Source: a virus. From it: a stretch of 64,000 bases of DNA. Below the pieces are notes generated by a model that did not search any database, was not told the origin of the DNA, and worked only from the letters and a program-made list of their open reading frames with translations. A program made the translations under genes and the position numbers. Positions 7,597 to 15,840 of this stretch are shown one piece after another. Where the stretch lies: positions 1 through 64,000 of the IMG/VR virus record IMGVR_UViG_3300031857_000028. One strand, written 5' to 3'. Numbering within the stretch: position 1 is the stretch's first letter; the number at the start of each line of letters is the position of its first letter.

Positions 7597-7715
7597 TTAA
7601 GAATCTCCTGACACAGTTCAATAACTACCTGTAAGTGTCTAATACGTTTCACTAGACGAGGAATGTCCTCACGGTTGCAATTAATTTCAATTTCTCGTAA
7701 TTCTTCTTCTGTCAT
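7593..7715 (-). CDS. Very small conserved-context protein, 40 aa
   Basis: This short frame begins MTEEELREIEINCNRED and ends with CQEILK. It fits exactly between its neighbours: its ATG overlaps the gp62-like stop as ATGA (7712-7715), and its stop overlaps the deaminase ATG as ATGA (7593-7596). An AAGAAGG ribosome site precedes it. It is predicted to be wholly alpha-helical and charged. The double overlap is strong evidence that it is translated. The function is unknown. Confidence 0.7.
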   Translation of the reverse strand: MTEEELREIEINCNREDIPRLVKRIRHLQVVIELCQEILK

Positions 7716-8173
7716 AGTTTTACCTTCTTTAAAGTTTTACTGTCAATTCCATATTTCTCACACAGTTCCCGCAAACCAGACTTATCATGCAAATAATATA
7801 TTTCGATGTATTGTATTGCTTCCACAGTGGATACATGGAAGTGTTTAGCAACTAAGTCCACCAACCACTTTTCATATTTTCCTTCTTTATTGCCTTTAAT
7901 ATATTTATTGAACTGTCTACCACGAGGAAGTATGTTCGTAAGAAACAAGTAATGACACCGGTCGGGAATCCCTGTATACTTTTGTAGTTCATCCACGACC
8001 GGTAAGTAATTACTATTCATAGACAGAAACCTGTGAATCATATACCGAGAAGCCTTATATTTCTTTCGTTCACTTTCGGTTAATGAATCAAAAAATTCTG
8101 TTGTTTGATTTTCGGTGATACCGGCAATAAAATCGAACAGTTCTTTTCCTTGGTTTCCGTTAGTCTTTTTCAT
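7712..8173 (-). CDS. gp62: Clamp-loader small subunit, T4 gp62-like
   Basis: This 153-residue protein resembles T4 gp62, the small subunit that joins four gp44 ATPases to load the sliding clamp. Shared features are the central YLFLTNILPRGRQFNKYIK segment (T4 has a comparable YL...PRGKR-Y-KW), the helix HFHVSTVEAIQYIE and a Lys-rich C terminus. It has no nucleotide-binding site, as expected. gp62 in T4 is about 187 residues, so this is slightly short. It lies two genes after the gp44-like ATPase. Identification rests on motif spacing and context. Confidence 0.7.
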   Translation of the reverse strand: MKKTNGNQGKELFDFIAGITENQTTEFFDSLTESERKKYKASRYMIHRFLSMNSNYLPVVDELQKYTGIPDRCHYLFLTNILPRGRQFNKYIKGNKEGKYEKWLVDLVAKHFHVSTVEAIQYIEIYYLHDKSGLRELCEKYGIDSKTLKKVKL

Positions 8174-8177
8174 AGTA

Positions 8178-8765
8178 TTATCGTAGTTCCTTTACGGAAT
8201 CAGTAAGATTATATTTCTTTGCTTCTTGAGCAGACAGCCAAACGTCTTGTGGTGGAAGTAACTTTTCACGAATCGTTTGTTCATCCAATCCCGTACACTT
8301 CTTATAATGAGCAATCATACGTTTGGTTGTCAAGTCAAACTGACGACCCGTTGCAAGAAGTTCATGCTCCTTACCAAAGGCACCGGCTGACCACTGATGG
8401 GACAAAATACTCGTATTTGGTGTAATGAGTCGATGGCCCTTCTCACCGGCAATAAACGTCATGAGTCCCGCACTGGCAATCACACCCAACCCAATCGTAT
8501 GTACAGGAATGGCACTTCCTCGCATCACATCAATAAGAGCAAATGCAGCCATGAGGTCGCCGCCGTAACTAGTAATCATCAACGTCAACTGTTCAAACTT
8601 ATTCGTCTGGGACAAATTACTATCCAGAATCCACGTAATTACTTCTTTCGTAGTTGATGTCGAAAATTCGTTTGAGAAATAAAACACACCATTATCGGAC
8701 AATGTACTGGGACGATAATCTTGCATGATATATCCTTGGATGTCCTGCATATTATTGGCTAACAT
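8178..8765 (-). CDS. ClpP-like serine protease
   Basis: This 195-residue protein has the ClpP/crotonase fold signature: YGGDLMAAFALIDVM, the nucleophile Ser in IASAGLM (about residue 103), the His in LSHQWSAG (about 128) and an Asp in PPQDVWLSAQEA (about 177). ClpP cleaves peptides as a ring, normally fed by a Clp ATPase. Phage versions may act with host ClpX/ClpA, or in prohead processing when near capsid genes. Here it lies within the replication cluster, favouring protein turnover or takeover, but this is open. An AGAGAAGTAAG ribosome site supports ATG 8765. Confidence 0.85.
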   Translation of the reverse strand: MLANNMQDIQGYIMQDYRPSTLSDNGVFYFSNEFSTSTTKEVITWILDSNLSQTNKFEQLTLMITSYGGDLMAAFALIDVMRGSAIPVHTIGLGVIASAGLMTFIAGEKGHRLITPNTSILSHQWSAGAFGKEHELLATGRQFDLTTKRMIAHYKKCTGLDEQTIREKLLPPQDVWLSAQEAKKYNLTDSVKELR

Positions 8766-8766
8766 C

Positions 8767-9039
8767 TTACTTCTCTAACTTGATACGAGAGGTAGTATCT
8801 CGCGGCGCTTCTTCGCTATCCGAAATTTTTACTGGTAAAAACTGTTTGTTGATAAATCCACACGCATTACACGAAAAGGTTGGAATAGGAACAATAGCTT
8901 CCTTACCGGTTGGCGAAACGAGTGCAGAAATACGCTTCATCAATACAACTTCAGTAAACGTATAATTACCACAATTATCGCACACAACATCTTGTGCATT
9001 GCTAAGATCTAAATTAACAGGTGGTTGCTGATTTTTCAT
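8767..9039 (-). CDS. Zinc-ribbon protein
   Basis: This 90-residue protein has two CxxC pairs, CDNCGNYTF (about 20-28) and CNACGF (about 57-62), that form a zinc ribbon. The intervening KRISALVSPTGKEAIVPIP segment is typical of a family conserved in T4-like marine phages. The ribbon could bind DNA or RNA polymerase, but no activity is established. A strong AAGGAGT ribosome site precedes ATG 9039. It lies between the clamp-loader ATPase and the ClpP-like gene. Confidence 0.75.
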   Translation of the reverse strand: MKNQQPPVNLDLSNAQDVVCDNCGNYTFTEVVLMKRISALVSPTGKEAIVPIPTFSCNACGFINKQFLPVKISDSEEAPRDTTSRIKLEK

Positions 9040-9052
9040 AACGTACTCCTTA

Positions 9053-9967
9053 TTAGTTTGTTAATATTCTATATAATGTTGCCATAAAAGTAATTTCTTT
9101 ATCCGGCACCTGTCCATCACGAAACTGCCCGTCGTCAATTGCAACAACTGCTTGAGGTATTTTTGTTGGTGCATATATTTCAACGTTTTGATACAACGTC
9201 TGATATAATTCAGTGAAATCTTGTATCTGTGCATCTGCTACAATTTTACGTATACCAGTTATCTTATCCTTCAATGGAAGGTTGCCGGTAAGTACATCAA
9301 TAACTTGTAGTTTTACATCTTGACCAATCAGTTCTTCAACACTGATATGGAGTTTCTTATCACGAGTCTGTAACTGAGAAGTATTAATAATCTTACGAAT
9401 ATCTGGATAGTACGCGTTTACGATTTGTGCAATCGTCTTCGTATCATATTCCACGCCCTCGTTCTTTAGGATATCCGCCATTCGTTTGGCGGCTTCCTTC
9501 TTCGACGGTGGTGTAAGTTTATACACCTGCGTTCTACTCACCAATGGTTCGATGATTCGTTCAATATAATTAGCAGTAAGAATGAACCGAGTGGTGTCTG
9601 AGTAAGCTTCCATCATGTTGCGGAGGGCACGTTGACCATCGGGTGTCACTGCATCCATCTCGTCCAATACAACAATCTTCAATGATTTGAAACCCGTTGT
9701 GGAGGCAAAACCCTTCACCTTCTCACGCATTGTATCAATACCACGTTCATCGGATGCATTAATGAACATATAATCACAATCAATATTCTTGATGAGAATC
9801 TTTGCTGCAGTCGTCTTTCCAGTTCCCGCAGTACCATAAAACAAAATATGTGGAATATCTTGTGTTGTGATATACTGTTCCAGCTTGGAACGAAGGATAT
9901 CATTCCCTACATAACCTTCAAGTGTATCCGGCCTATAACGTTCTACCCACAAACTATTTTCACTCAT
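9053..9967 (-). CDS. gp44: Clamp-loader ATPase, T4 gp44/RFC small-subunit-like
   Basis: This AAA+ ATPase loads the sliding clamp onto primed DNA. Motifs in order: WVERYRPDTLEGYVG at the N terminus, Walker A FYGTAGTGKTTAAK, Walker B IVVLDEMDAV, sensor 1 ILTANY and SRTQVYKL in the arginine-finger (SRC) position, where Thr replaces the usual Cys. The frame opens at 9985, but ATG 9967 has a GGAGAAAGG ribosome site and forms an ATGA overlap with the methyltransferase stop, so it is preferred (304 residues). It acts with the gp62-like subunit and the clamp at 13293. Confidence 0.93.
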   Translation of the reverse strand: MSENSLWVERYRPDTLEGYVGNDILRSKLEQYITTQDIPHILFYGTAGTGKTTAAKILIKNIDCDYMFINASDERGIDTMREKVKGFASTTGFKSLKIVVLDEMDAVTPDGQRALRNMMEAYSDTTRFILTANYIERIIEPLVSRTQVYKLTPPSKKEAAKRMADILKNEGVEYDTKTIAQIVNAYYPDIRKIINTSQLQTRDKKLHISVEELIGQDVKLQVIDVLTGNLPLKDKITGIRKIVADAQIQDFTELYQTLYQNVEIYAPTKIPQAVVAIDDGQFRDGQVPDKEITFMATLYRILTN

Positions 9968-11181
9968 ACCTTTCTCCATAACCAAATTGGTTCACAGAAC
10001 GTTTTATTTATTGAATTATCTGCACGGTTCATTGTATCATCCGTCCATTCATTTGGAGCACTTCCTTGAAATACCATACCTGCTCCAGCACTGTTGGGTC
10101 GTTTCGACATTTCCATACCAATAGCACCCATATATTCCATACCCAATGATTTTAAATGGTCATTCATAGGATTCGTAATTTCTAACCACCGTTTCATTCC
10201 ACCATCCGATGTGGAGAATACATCCGCAATATTAATTGCGACCACTCCTTGTAGTCTAACTGATTGGTATAGATTAGTCAATACGTTGTGTAAAAAATTT
10301 GTGTTCCAATCACTAATTGTTTTATATCGTTTAAAACTTTGGGTATCATCCTGACTATAATGTTCTACATTATAATATGGTGGTGAAGTAAATACCACAT
10401 CGAAATAATTATCATATTTATTGAAATCGAATTCTTCCGCAGGAATTGCATAAAAATCACTCCGTTTATTGTTTTCAAAGAAACTGGTATGTTTATTATA
10501 AAAGTCTCGTTGTTTATTATACAATTGATGATTATCTGTCTTCGGGTCTAATCCGACATAATGCTCCGTCGTGTTCCCCGCATAGAAGGCTGCAAGTCTG
10601 TCACCCCATCCCATAGAAAAATCTAATACAGTCTTCGCCTCAAACTTATCATACAGTGCCTTTGCCACACTCGGTCTGAATTGCGAGCACGTATATTTTC
10701 TGAGGTGGAGGCAGCCACGTAACGTTCCTTTATCAATACGAGCCACCTTCAATGTGAACAACGACCCCATAAGGGTAATCATGTTCTTCTTCGTACGCCA
10801 CGTCTTTGCTGGCCCAGGACTTCTGTTAGAGTTTGCCTCCCACCGATTCTCTTGCTGAAAATAATTAGATGCAACACTTCCCACATTCGTTTTTGAAAAG
10901 TATTGCGTGCTCAAATCATATCTGGAATTCGTGGAACGATAGAACCATTCGCCATCCTTCAACAACTCATTCCATCGAATTCCCTTCAAATCCATATAAC
11001 TTTTATATGCGTCTTCTTCCGTTAAATCATTATATGGAATAGGATACGTCATGCAGATGGTAGCCATACTTTCTTTAACATCTTCTACGGAAAACGTTTG
11101 TTTAATATGTTCCCATTCCTCCTCACCTATTTCTAGGTAAGGTGTCATGTTCAGGAATTTGTCAAAGTATGATTGATACAT
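9964..11181 (-). CDS. DNA N4/N6-type methyltransferase with long N-terminal region
   Basis: This 405-residue protein has an SAM-binding motif DFSMGWGDRLAAF (about 190-202) followed by the catalytic TSPPYYN (about 270-276), the order expected of alpha-type amino-methyltransferases acting on adenine N6 or cytosine N4. The first 180 residues match no family I know and contain a basic stretch (SPGPAKTWRTKKNM) that could bind DNA. It is tightly linked to two TAGT-type glycosyltransferases and the clamp loader. It may protect phage DNA from restriction or take part in base hypermodification. Target sequence and base are unknown. Confidence 0.8.
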   Translation of the reverse strand: MYQSYFDKFLNMTPYLEIGEEEWEHIKQTFSVEDVKESMATICMTYPIPYNDLTEEDAYKSYMDLKGIRWNELLKDGEWFYRSTNSRYDLSTQYFSKTNVGSVASNYFQQENRWEANSNRSPGPAKTWRTKKNMITLMGSLFTLKVARIDKGTLRGCLHLRKYTCSQFRPSVAKALYDKFEAKTVLDFSMGWGDRLAAFYAGNTTEHYVGLDPKTDNHQLYNKQRDFYNKHTSFFENNKRSDFYAIPAEEFDFNKYDNYFDVVFTSPPYYNVEHYSQDDTQSFKRYKTISDWNTNFLHNVLTNLYQSVRLQGVVAINIADVFSTSDGGMKRWLEITNPMNDHLKSLGMEYMGAIGMEMSKRPNSAGAGMVFQGSAPNEWTDDTMNRADNSINKTFCEPIWLWRKV

Positions 11182-11182
11182 A

Positions 11183-12064
11183 TTATGTTTTCAAAATTGG
11201 AGTTTGTTTGTAATCATTGAAAAATTTACGTACATGTTGCAGTCTCCATCTTTTTATGGAATCGGGGTATTCCTTTACTGCAAATCGTCCCGGCCAAAGT
11301 TTACTAAATGCTTCGTATGCCAATTTACGATTGTCACCGGCGTATACGGTGGTAGTAGCGCCACCAGGAAGTTTCATTGTAGGCGTACATTGTTGCATAA
11401 TATGATGAAAGGCTAATGTACAATATCCTGCCTCCAATACACGCAACGTATGGTCCCAATCTTCAATAGCACATGCACAGTCATCTTCAACACTCACGGA
11501 ATTATCAAATAGTACACATTGGTATACGTGTCTATTTTTTTGTACTGCATAGTTTTTTGAAAATGCATATGCATAACTACATATTCCACTGAGTGCGACA
11601 TTAGAAAACATGTCCATACAATACTCTACGATAGACATACACAGCAATGGGTCCGCTACTACATTTTTTGTTGAACCTTTGGGTCTAATGAAAAATTTTT
11701 CTACATCATCGTCCAGTTCCCAATGCTTTTCTTCACCAGCGGCTCTGGAATATCGTTTTATAAACTTACGTGCATATCGTAATCCCCCGTCATTTTTATC
11801 CAATACTACTATTTTATCGGGGGAATGTACTTTGCAGTAACTATCGTAATCTTGTGGTTCTATAACCAATTTATAATCCAAACCAATTTTACTCAACACC
11901 GTGGCAGTTGTGGTTGATGGTCTACCTTTAGACGGAACATAGATAGTATATTTGTTTTTAGATGCTAAAGGTTTCCCTGCGTCCATAAAATTATATACCA
12001 TTTCATTTAAATCGATTAAATCAAATGGTTTCCCCGTGTCGGTAAAAGAGTATATGTCTACCAT
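11183..12064 (-). CDS. TET-associated-type glycosyltransferase (TAGT-like), copy 1
   Basis: This 293-residue protein resembles the TAGT family, GT-A-fold enzymes that in other phages add sugars to hydroxymethylated pyrimidines in DNA. Visible features: YTIYVPSKGRP, VIEPQDYDSY, the ARKF helix, HWELDDDVEKFF with the metal-binding DDD, and a VEDDCACAIEDWDHTLRVLEAG acceptor-side region. No signal peptide is present, consistent with a cytoplasmic DNA substrate. An AGAGGT ribosome site supports ATG 12064. It is adjacent to a second, longer copy. The family call is from motif reading; sugar and target base are unknown. Confidence 0.65.
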   Translation of the reverse strand: MVDIYSFTDTGKPFDLIDLNEMVYNFMDAGKPLASKNKYTIYVPSKGRPSTTTATVLSKIGLDYKLVIEPQDYDSYCKVHSPDKIVVLDKNDGGLRYARKFIKRYSRAAGEEKHWELDDDVEKFFIRPKGSTKNVVADPLLCMSIVEYCMDMFSNVALSGICSYAYAFSKNYAVQKNRHVYQCVLFDNSVSVEDDCACAIEDWDHTLRVLEAGYCTLAFHHIMQQCTPTMKLPGGATTTVYAGDNRKLAYEAFSKLWPGRFAVKEYPDSIKRWRLQHVRKFFNDYKQTPILKT

Positions 12065-12068
12065 AGTA

Positions 12069-13289
12069 TTACCTCTTAACGAATGTCATATTATATTCAT
12101 TAATGGTTGGAGTTTTCTCAATGCCAGGTTTTAATACCAAATCCTGTTTAAACAATCTGGTGTATGGAATGTAGTGGTGCGGACGGCCATCCACATGCAT
12201 TTCATTTGTAAGTTTAACAATCTTACCCCAATTCTTTTTTAACTCATCAAACTTTTTTTGATAACCAGAATTCGTGCCGCCTTCATAAATCGTGTCTGTG
12301 TTACCACCTCGCATAGTTCCCGTAGTTTGTTTACCACTGAGAAGACTATTGAAGTTCACCGTACACAAATCACCCGTTGACAATACACGTAAAGATAAGT
12401 CCGTATCTTCGTTATACGTACCACGCCACCGTTCATCTAACCGTTGGTCTAATAGTTCCGTATTAATTAGAATACAACTATAGACACGAGTATTCTTAAT
12501 AAATTGGCCTCGACCAGGCTCAGTTGCAGGTACGAACGATGCATACTGACACCCTACCAATCCTAGATTTTCATATCGGTCACTGAAATCTTCCATGATT
12601 CTAAAGAACACACCATCACGAATACGCTTTTTCATATTGTGATTCCATCGGAAGAAGCCAAGAATATTGTCATCAATTACCCAATGCTTCTTATGTCCGT
12701 GGTCAACGGAGTGCTGCCAGACAAAGTTACGCACCGGAATACTTCCCCGTTTTTGTTTACTAAAATTCTCTGGGAGTTTGATAATTTTATTTACATCCAC
12801 ATTAGCCGCATAACTATCGTATTCGTCGGGTTCCACGCAAATATTAAAATCAATACCCATTTCCTCTAACGTATCAATTGTAAGTGTGCGTTCCCAACGA
12901 CCCTTCGTAATAACATAAATTGGATATTTCGGATGAATCTTATGCGTGTATTCATACTCATAATCCTTGAATGGATTGTCTTCCAATTCAAAATGAACAT
13001 ATCCAGTTTTGTTTTCTTTGATACCTAGCGCATTAAAAAGAATATCTTTTTCTTGTTGACTTTTTACAGTGACCACCATTAAATGTCGTTCTTTTAAATA
13101 CGGCGACCAAACAAACTCTGGTAGGTTAAAATAATGTTCATTATCTAAATCATAGAAATCATGATTTTTGAAATCATATTCATACGACAACGTGTAATCC
13201 CAGAAGTCGCCTGGGATTACCGTTGTATTCAGTATGTGTTCTAATTTTTCTTTGTTACTCGTATGTATCTTTACAACTTCCACAGTCAT
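12069..13289 (-). CDS. TET-associated-type glycosyltransferase (TAGT-like), copy 2, with extra N-terminal domain
   Basis: This 406-residue protein carries the same motif set as its neighbour: IYVITKGRWERT, CVEPDEYDSYA, PVRNFVW, HWVIDDNILGFF and EDTDLSLRVLSTGD. About 115 extra N-terminal residues (STSN-free, Tyr/Asp-rich, with an ERHLMVVTVKSQQEKD strand) may be a separate DNA- or substrate-recognition domain. Two different copies may attach successive sugars or act on different bases. A GAGAAGT ribosome site precedes ATG 13289, and the stop is 4 bases before the next start. No TET/JBP dioxygenase or hydroxymethylase is present in this window. Confidence 0.65.
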   Translation of the reverse strand: MTVEVVKIHTSNKEKLEHILNTTVIPGDFWDYTLSYEYDFKNHDFYDLDNEHYFNLPEFVWSPYLKERHLMVVTVKSQQEKDILFNALGIKENKTGYVHFELEDNPFKDYEYEYTHKIHPKYPIYVITKGRWERTLTIDTLEEMGIDFNICVEPDEYDSYAANVDVNKIIKLPENFSKQKRGSIPVRNFVWQHSVDHGHKKHWVIDDNILGFFRWNHNMKKRIRDGVFFRIMEDFSDRYENLGLVGCQYASFVPATEPGRGQFIKNTRVYSCILINTELLDQRLDERWRGTYNEDTDLSLRVLSTGDLCTVNFNSLLSGKQTTGTMRGGNTDTIYEGGTNSGYQKKFDELKKNWGKIVKLTNEMHVDGRPHHYIPYTRLFKQDLVLKPGIEKTPTINEYNMTFVKR

Positions 13290-13292
13290 AAA

Positions 13293-14009
13293 TTACTTCT
13301 CTTGGACGAGATAGTATACAGTTGAAATATTATCGACTTCAAAGGTAGCACGTGCCAATCCCTTTGAAGAAACTTCAAGAGTTCCATTTGTAGCATCTTT
13401 ATTTGCTACAAGAATTTCCTTGAAATACTTCGCAGAAAAATTAATCGGAGTAAGTTCAACCGTCTTGTCAGTAGTGGCGTTAATTGCAATGCGATTGGTA
13501 TTGAGATTGGAGTGTCCAATCACCACCGTTGCAGTGGTATCCTTTCCTTCGCTAATCACCGTAAACGTATCCACTTCACTCAATGCACCTTTTGCTCTGA
13601 TAAAGGTGTTAACAAACTTCTCGTCCAATGTAATGGTAAAGTCCATGGGCGGAAGCTTCTTCAGTTCTGGTACAGCTGGAACCACGGAGATATCCGCAAG
13701 AACGAACGTTGCCTTCGTAGCACCATCCGTGATATTCAGACCCGTGATTTTCTCGTTAGCCGAACTGGTTTTGATTTCCAAATTTTCATCAAGAACACTT
13801 AGAATTGAACGCAGTTTCTTTGTTTCATATACACCAAAGTCACCTTCAGGGAAAGTAGCATTCTTAAATACAACTTCACCCAATACATTCTTATCATCCG
13901 AAATTGCTCTGACCGACAGGTCCGTTCCGTTTGACTTGAACACTACACTTTCACATGACCCACCAAGATTGTACTTACTAATAAACTTTTCAAACTTTGT
14001 CTTTTGCAT
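13293..14009 (-). CDS. gp45: Sliding clamp, T4 gp45-like
   Basis: This 238-residue protein has the length and beta-alpha-beta repeated layout of T4-type processivity clamps, which form a trimeric ring around DNA. The N terminus (KFEKFISKYNLGGSCESVVF) and the domain linker region near ELKKLPPMDFTITLDEKF match this family. It tethers the family B polymerase, whose C terminus ends in an aromatic DFFAF tail suited to clamp binding. In T4 the clamp also activates late transcription. AAAGGA precedes ATG 14009. Confidence 0.85.
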   Translation of the reverse strand: MQKTKFEKFISKYNLGGSCESVVFKSNGTDLSVRAISDDKNVLGEVVFKNATFPEGDFGVYETKKLRSILSVLDENLEIKTSSANEKITGLNITDGATKATFVLADISVVPAVPELKKLPPMDFTITLDEKFVNTFIRAKGALSEVDTFTVISEGKDTTATVVIGHSNLNTNRIAINATTDKTVELTPINFSAKYFKEILVANKDATNGTLEVSSKGLARATFEVDNISTVYYLVQEK

Positions 14010-14026
14010 AACCGTTCCTTTGTTAT

Positions 14027-14389
14027 TTAATATTGTTTATCTTCAAACCAAATTCTTGATAACTTACCGTCTGTAAATCGTGCATGGTAATCGCGCCACA
14101 TACGATTTCCATCCATCGGTTTACTTGTATAAAATATAATATCCCCATGAAAGTCTGTCAAGTATTCACGACGATATGTTCCATCAACTTTTTTAATATA
14201 TCCCTTTAAAAGAGAATTTAAATCGTCCACCCATTCATGGTCCCAATCTTCCCTATATAATTCACCATTAGCAGTTATTACATACTTATATAATGCACAA
14301 TCTAACGATTTCGTCTGATACCACGTATCGGTAATTTCGTATTCACCGGGCAGTATCTGCTGCACCCGAATTTCATCAAACATTCCCAT
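14027..14389 (-). CDS. Conserved phage protein of the MGMFDEI type, 120 aa
   Basis: The protein begins MGMFDEIRVQQILPG and continues with a WYQTKSLDCALYKYVI stretch, a pattern shared by many small hypothetical proteins of phages and prophages. It is rich in Trp, Tyr and Asp and is probably a compact beta-rich protein. No catalytic motif is evident. It lies between the endolysin-like amidase and the clamp. Its function is unknown. Confidence 0.6.
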   Translation of the reverse strand: MGMFDEIRVQQILPGEYEITDTWYQTKSLDCALYKYVITANGELYREDWDHEWVDDLNSLLKGYIKKVDGTYRREYLTDFHGDIIFYTSKPMDGNRMWRDYHARFTDGKLSRIWFEDKQY

Positions 14390-14390
14390 A

Positions 14391-14915
14391 CTACATCTCC
14401 TGTGAATTCAATAAGATTGATAATTCTTTCCAATCAAAGTTACGTCCAGGGTCATCTTTACGTCCTAATGGTAAAGCAACATCTGAATGTCCTACGACAG
14501 TATACGTTGTTGTATCTTTATATCGTGTTCTTAGTTGCTTTATGAGCCATGCAGTACTTTGATATTGTAACTGTGTATATGGTTTTGTTATACCATTTTC
14601 TAAACAAATACCAATACTGTATTTATTGATTCTAAACAGCCCTTTCCATACAGAGTATCCAACATGAGATGCTACATATTTCGGGTCTAACAGTTTCATT
14701 ATCGTCCCATCACGTTTTACATAGTAATGATAACTTAATCGACGTTTAATTAATGTTGCACGAGCCGAATTGTATCCACCAGAGCCACCATCATTATGGA
14801 TAATAATATAGTTTCTACTTGTATCTCGTATTTGTACCCTTCGTTGTGGTAATAACTGTTCTACAACTTTTGGTTGTGTTCCAGTTAATTGTAACAATAA
14901 CATCAGTTTAATCAT
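14391..14915 (-). CDS. N-acetylmuramoyl-L-alanine amidase (amidase_2/PGRP), likely endolysin
   Basis: The enzyme should cleave the glycan-peptide bond of peptidoglycan. Zinc ligands are visible as His in YIIIHNDGG, His in VGHSDVAL and the Asp-type site in GRKDDPG; ASHVGYS matches the HxGxS segment. The frame is open to 14999, but that part overlaps the tRNA-like element. ATG 14915, with a GGAG site 8 bases upstream, is the better start (174 residues). The N terminus MIKLMLLLQLTG is hydrophobic and could be a signal-arrest or Sec signal, implying export without a classical holin. It may alternatively be a cell-wall remodelling enzyme. Confidence 0.85.
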   Translation of the reverse strand: MIKLMLLLQLTGTQPKVVEQLLPQRRVQIRDTSRNYIIIHNDGGSGGYNSARATLIKRRLSYHYYVKRDGTIMKLLDPKYVASHVGYSVWKGLFRINKYSIGICLENGITKPYTQLQYQSTAWLIKQLRTRYKDTTTYTVVGHSDVALPLGRKDDPGRNFDWKELSILLNSQEM

Positions 14916-14930
14916 ATAATTCTCCAAAGA

Positions 14931-15032
14931 GGCAGTGGAGGATTCGAACCTCATTCCTTGGCCTAGCGTAGTAAAAGTTATAACGAGTAGCGAACCCAAT
15001 TTACTACCGACTTCCCGACAGTCCGCACTGCC
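14931..15032 (-). tRNA. tRNA-like element with expanded anticodon region
   Basis: Minus-strand ends GGCAGTG (15032-15026) and CACTGCC (14937-14931) pair as a 7-bp acceptor stem. A GACT/AGTC D-stem with a GG-containing loop and a canonical T-arm (GAGG-TTCGAAT-CCTC) are present. The T-stem has only four clear pairs. The element is 102 bases, too long for a standard tRNA. Where the anticodon arm should be, GTAGTAAA and TTTACTAC pair across about 24 bases, and no normal 7-base loop with 5-bp stem can be drawn. It could be a degenerate tRNA, an interrupted tRNA or a structured RNA mimic. The isotype cannot be assigned. Confidence 0.45.
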
Positions 15033-15039
15033 ACACTTA

Positions 15040-15840
15040 TCATGAAATACTAAAAAATTCTTCTGCCACTTTATTTACCTTATACTTTTGATAATTGTGG
15101 GTGAACACGTTCATATTAAAATTTGGTTGTGGAATGACTTCATATTTACCCGTCAGTACACGTTTTTCAAATACCAAATCTTTTTCTTTTGGATTCGGTT
15201 TGTTTACATATTCTGGATAACTGTCCAACATCTTACGTGCCTTCTTATCCAGTGGATACATATATCGAAACATCAGACCTCTAATTCTATCAATTCCTTT
15301 AACTTCACAGAAGTCTGGTGTCAGCCAAAAAACCTTGTCCTTTCCAATCATTTTGGCATTTTCTATATGTAGTGGTTTAATACTTCTAGGGTGCATTTTT
15401 TCACCCGTAATTCTATCCATATAGACATCGGTTTTAAAACTTCCAAGATATCGAAAGTTTGCTGCCTGATATACGAACCCACATTTGCCCATAATACCAT
15501 CTGCCATCGTATAAATAAACTTGACAGTCGTATTCTGTTTAGCCCAATCAATCAACAGTTTCATTGCAAACGAACCGAAATTACTTTTGTTCTTTTCTGG
15601 TAAGAAACACATCTTACCAATTTCGTAATAATCGGTAGTAATTACGTCATGCTTGTATAGAATTTTTTTGATTGTCTGTAGTGGCTGAGTTCCCCACCCA
15701 AGTGTTACCACGCCCACCAGTATATCATTTTCAAAATACCCTAAATAATATTTAGTGAGTCGCGGGAGAATTTTACTATAATGATAGCGGTGAATAAAGT
15801 CTACTGCCTCATTCTTGGGAATTTGCCGCACCATTAACAT
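15040..15840 (-). CDS. Mom-like GNAT-fold protein (candidate DNA modification)
   Basis: This 266-residue protein resembles the phage Mu Mom group and related GNAT-fold phage proteins. It has FIHRYHYSKILPR near the N terminus, GYFENDILVGVVTLGWG as the acyltransferase-like beta strands, YEIGKMCFLPEKNKSNFGSF, and TMADGIMGKCGFVYQAANF, which corresponds to the conserved AD-x-x-x-G-x-x-G-x-x-Y-Q-A-x-N-F segment. Mu Mom alters adenine in phage DNA to block restriction. The C-terminal 90 residues are basic and family-specific. GGAGAG precedes ATG 15840, which overlaps the ligase stop. The function is inferred from motif similarity; a different acyl transfer is possible. Confidence 0.55.
   Translation of the reverse strand: MLMVRQIPKNEAVDFIHRYHYSKILPRLTKYYLGYFENDILVGVVTLGWGTQPLQTIKKILYKHDVITTDYYEIGKMCFLPEKNKSNFGSFAMKLLIDWAKQNTTVKFIYTMADGIMGKCGFVYQAANFRYLGSFKTDVYMDRITGEKMHPRSIKPLHIENAKMIGKDKVFWLTPDFCEVKGIDRIRGLMFRYMYPLDKKARKMLDSYPEYVNKPNPKEKDLVFEKRVLTGKYEVIPQPNFNMNVFTHNYQKYKVNKVAEEFFSIS

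Noticed and set aside
7205-7600. Plus-strand frame opposite dCMP deaminase
   Set aside because: Shadow of a well-supported minus-strand enzyme; no family similarity.
9964-13289. TET/JBP dioxygenase expected next to the TAGT genes
   Set aside because: No protein in the window shows the His-x-Asp iron motif with the expected fold, so none was called.
14915-14999. Longer N terminus of the amidase
   Set aside because: It would run through the tRNA-like element, while ATG 14915 has a GGAG ribosome site.
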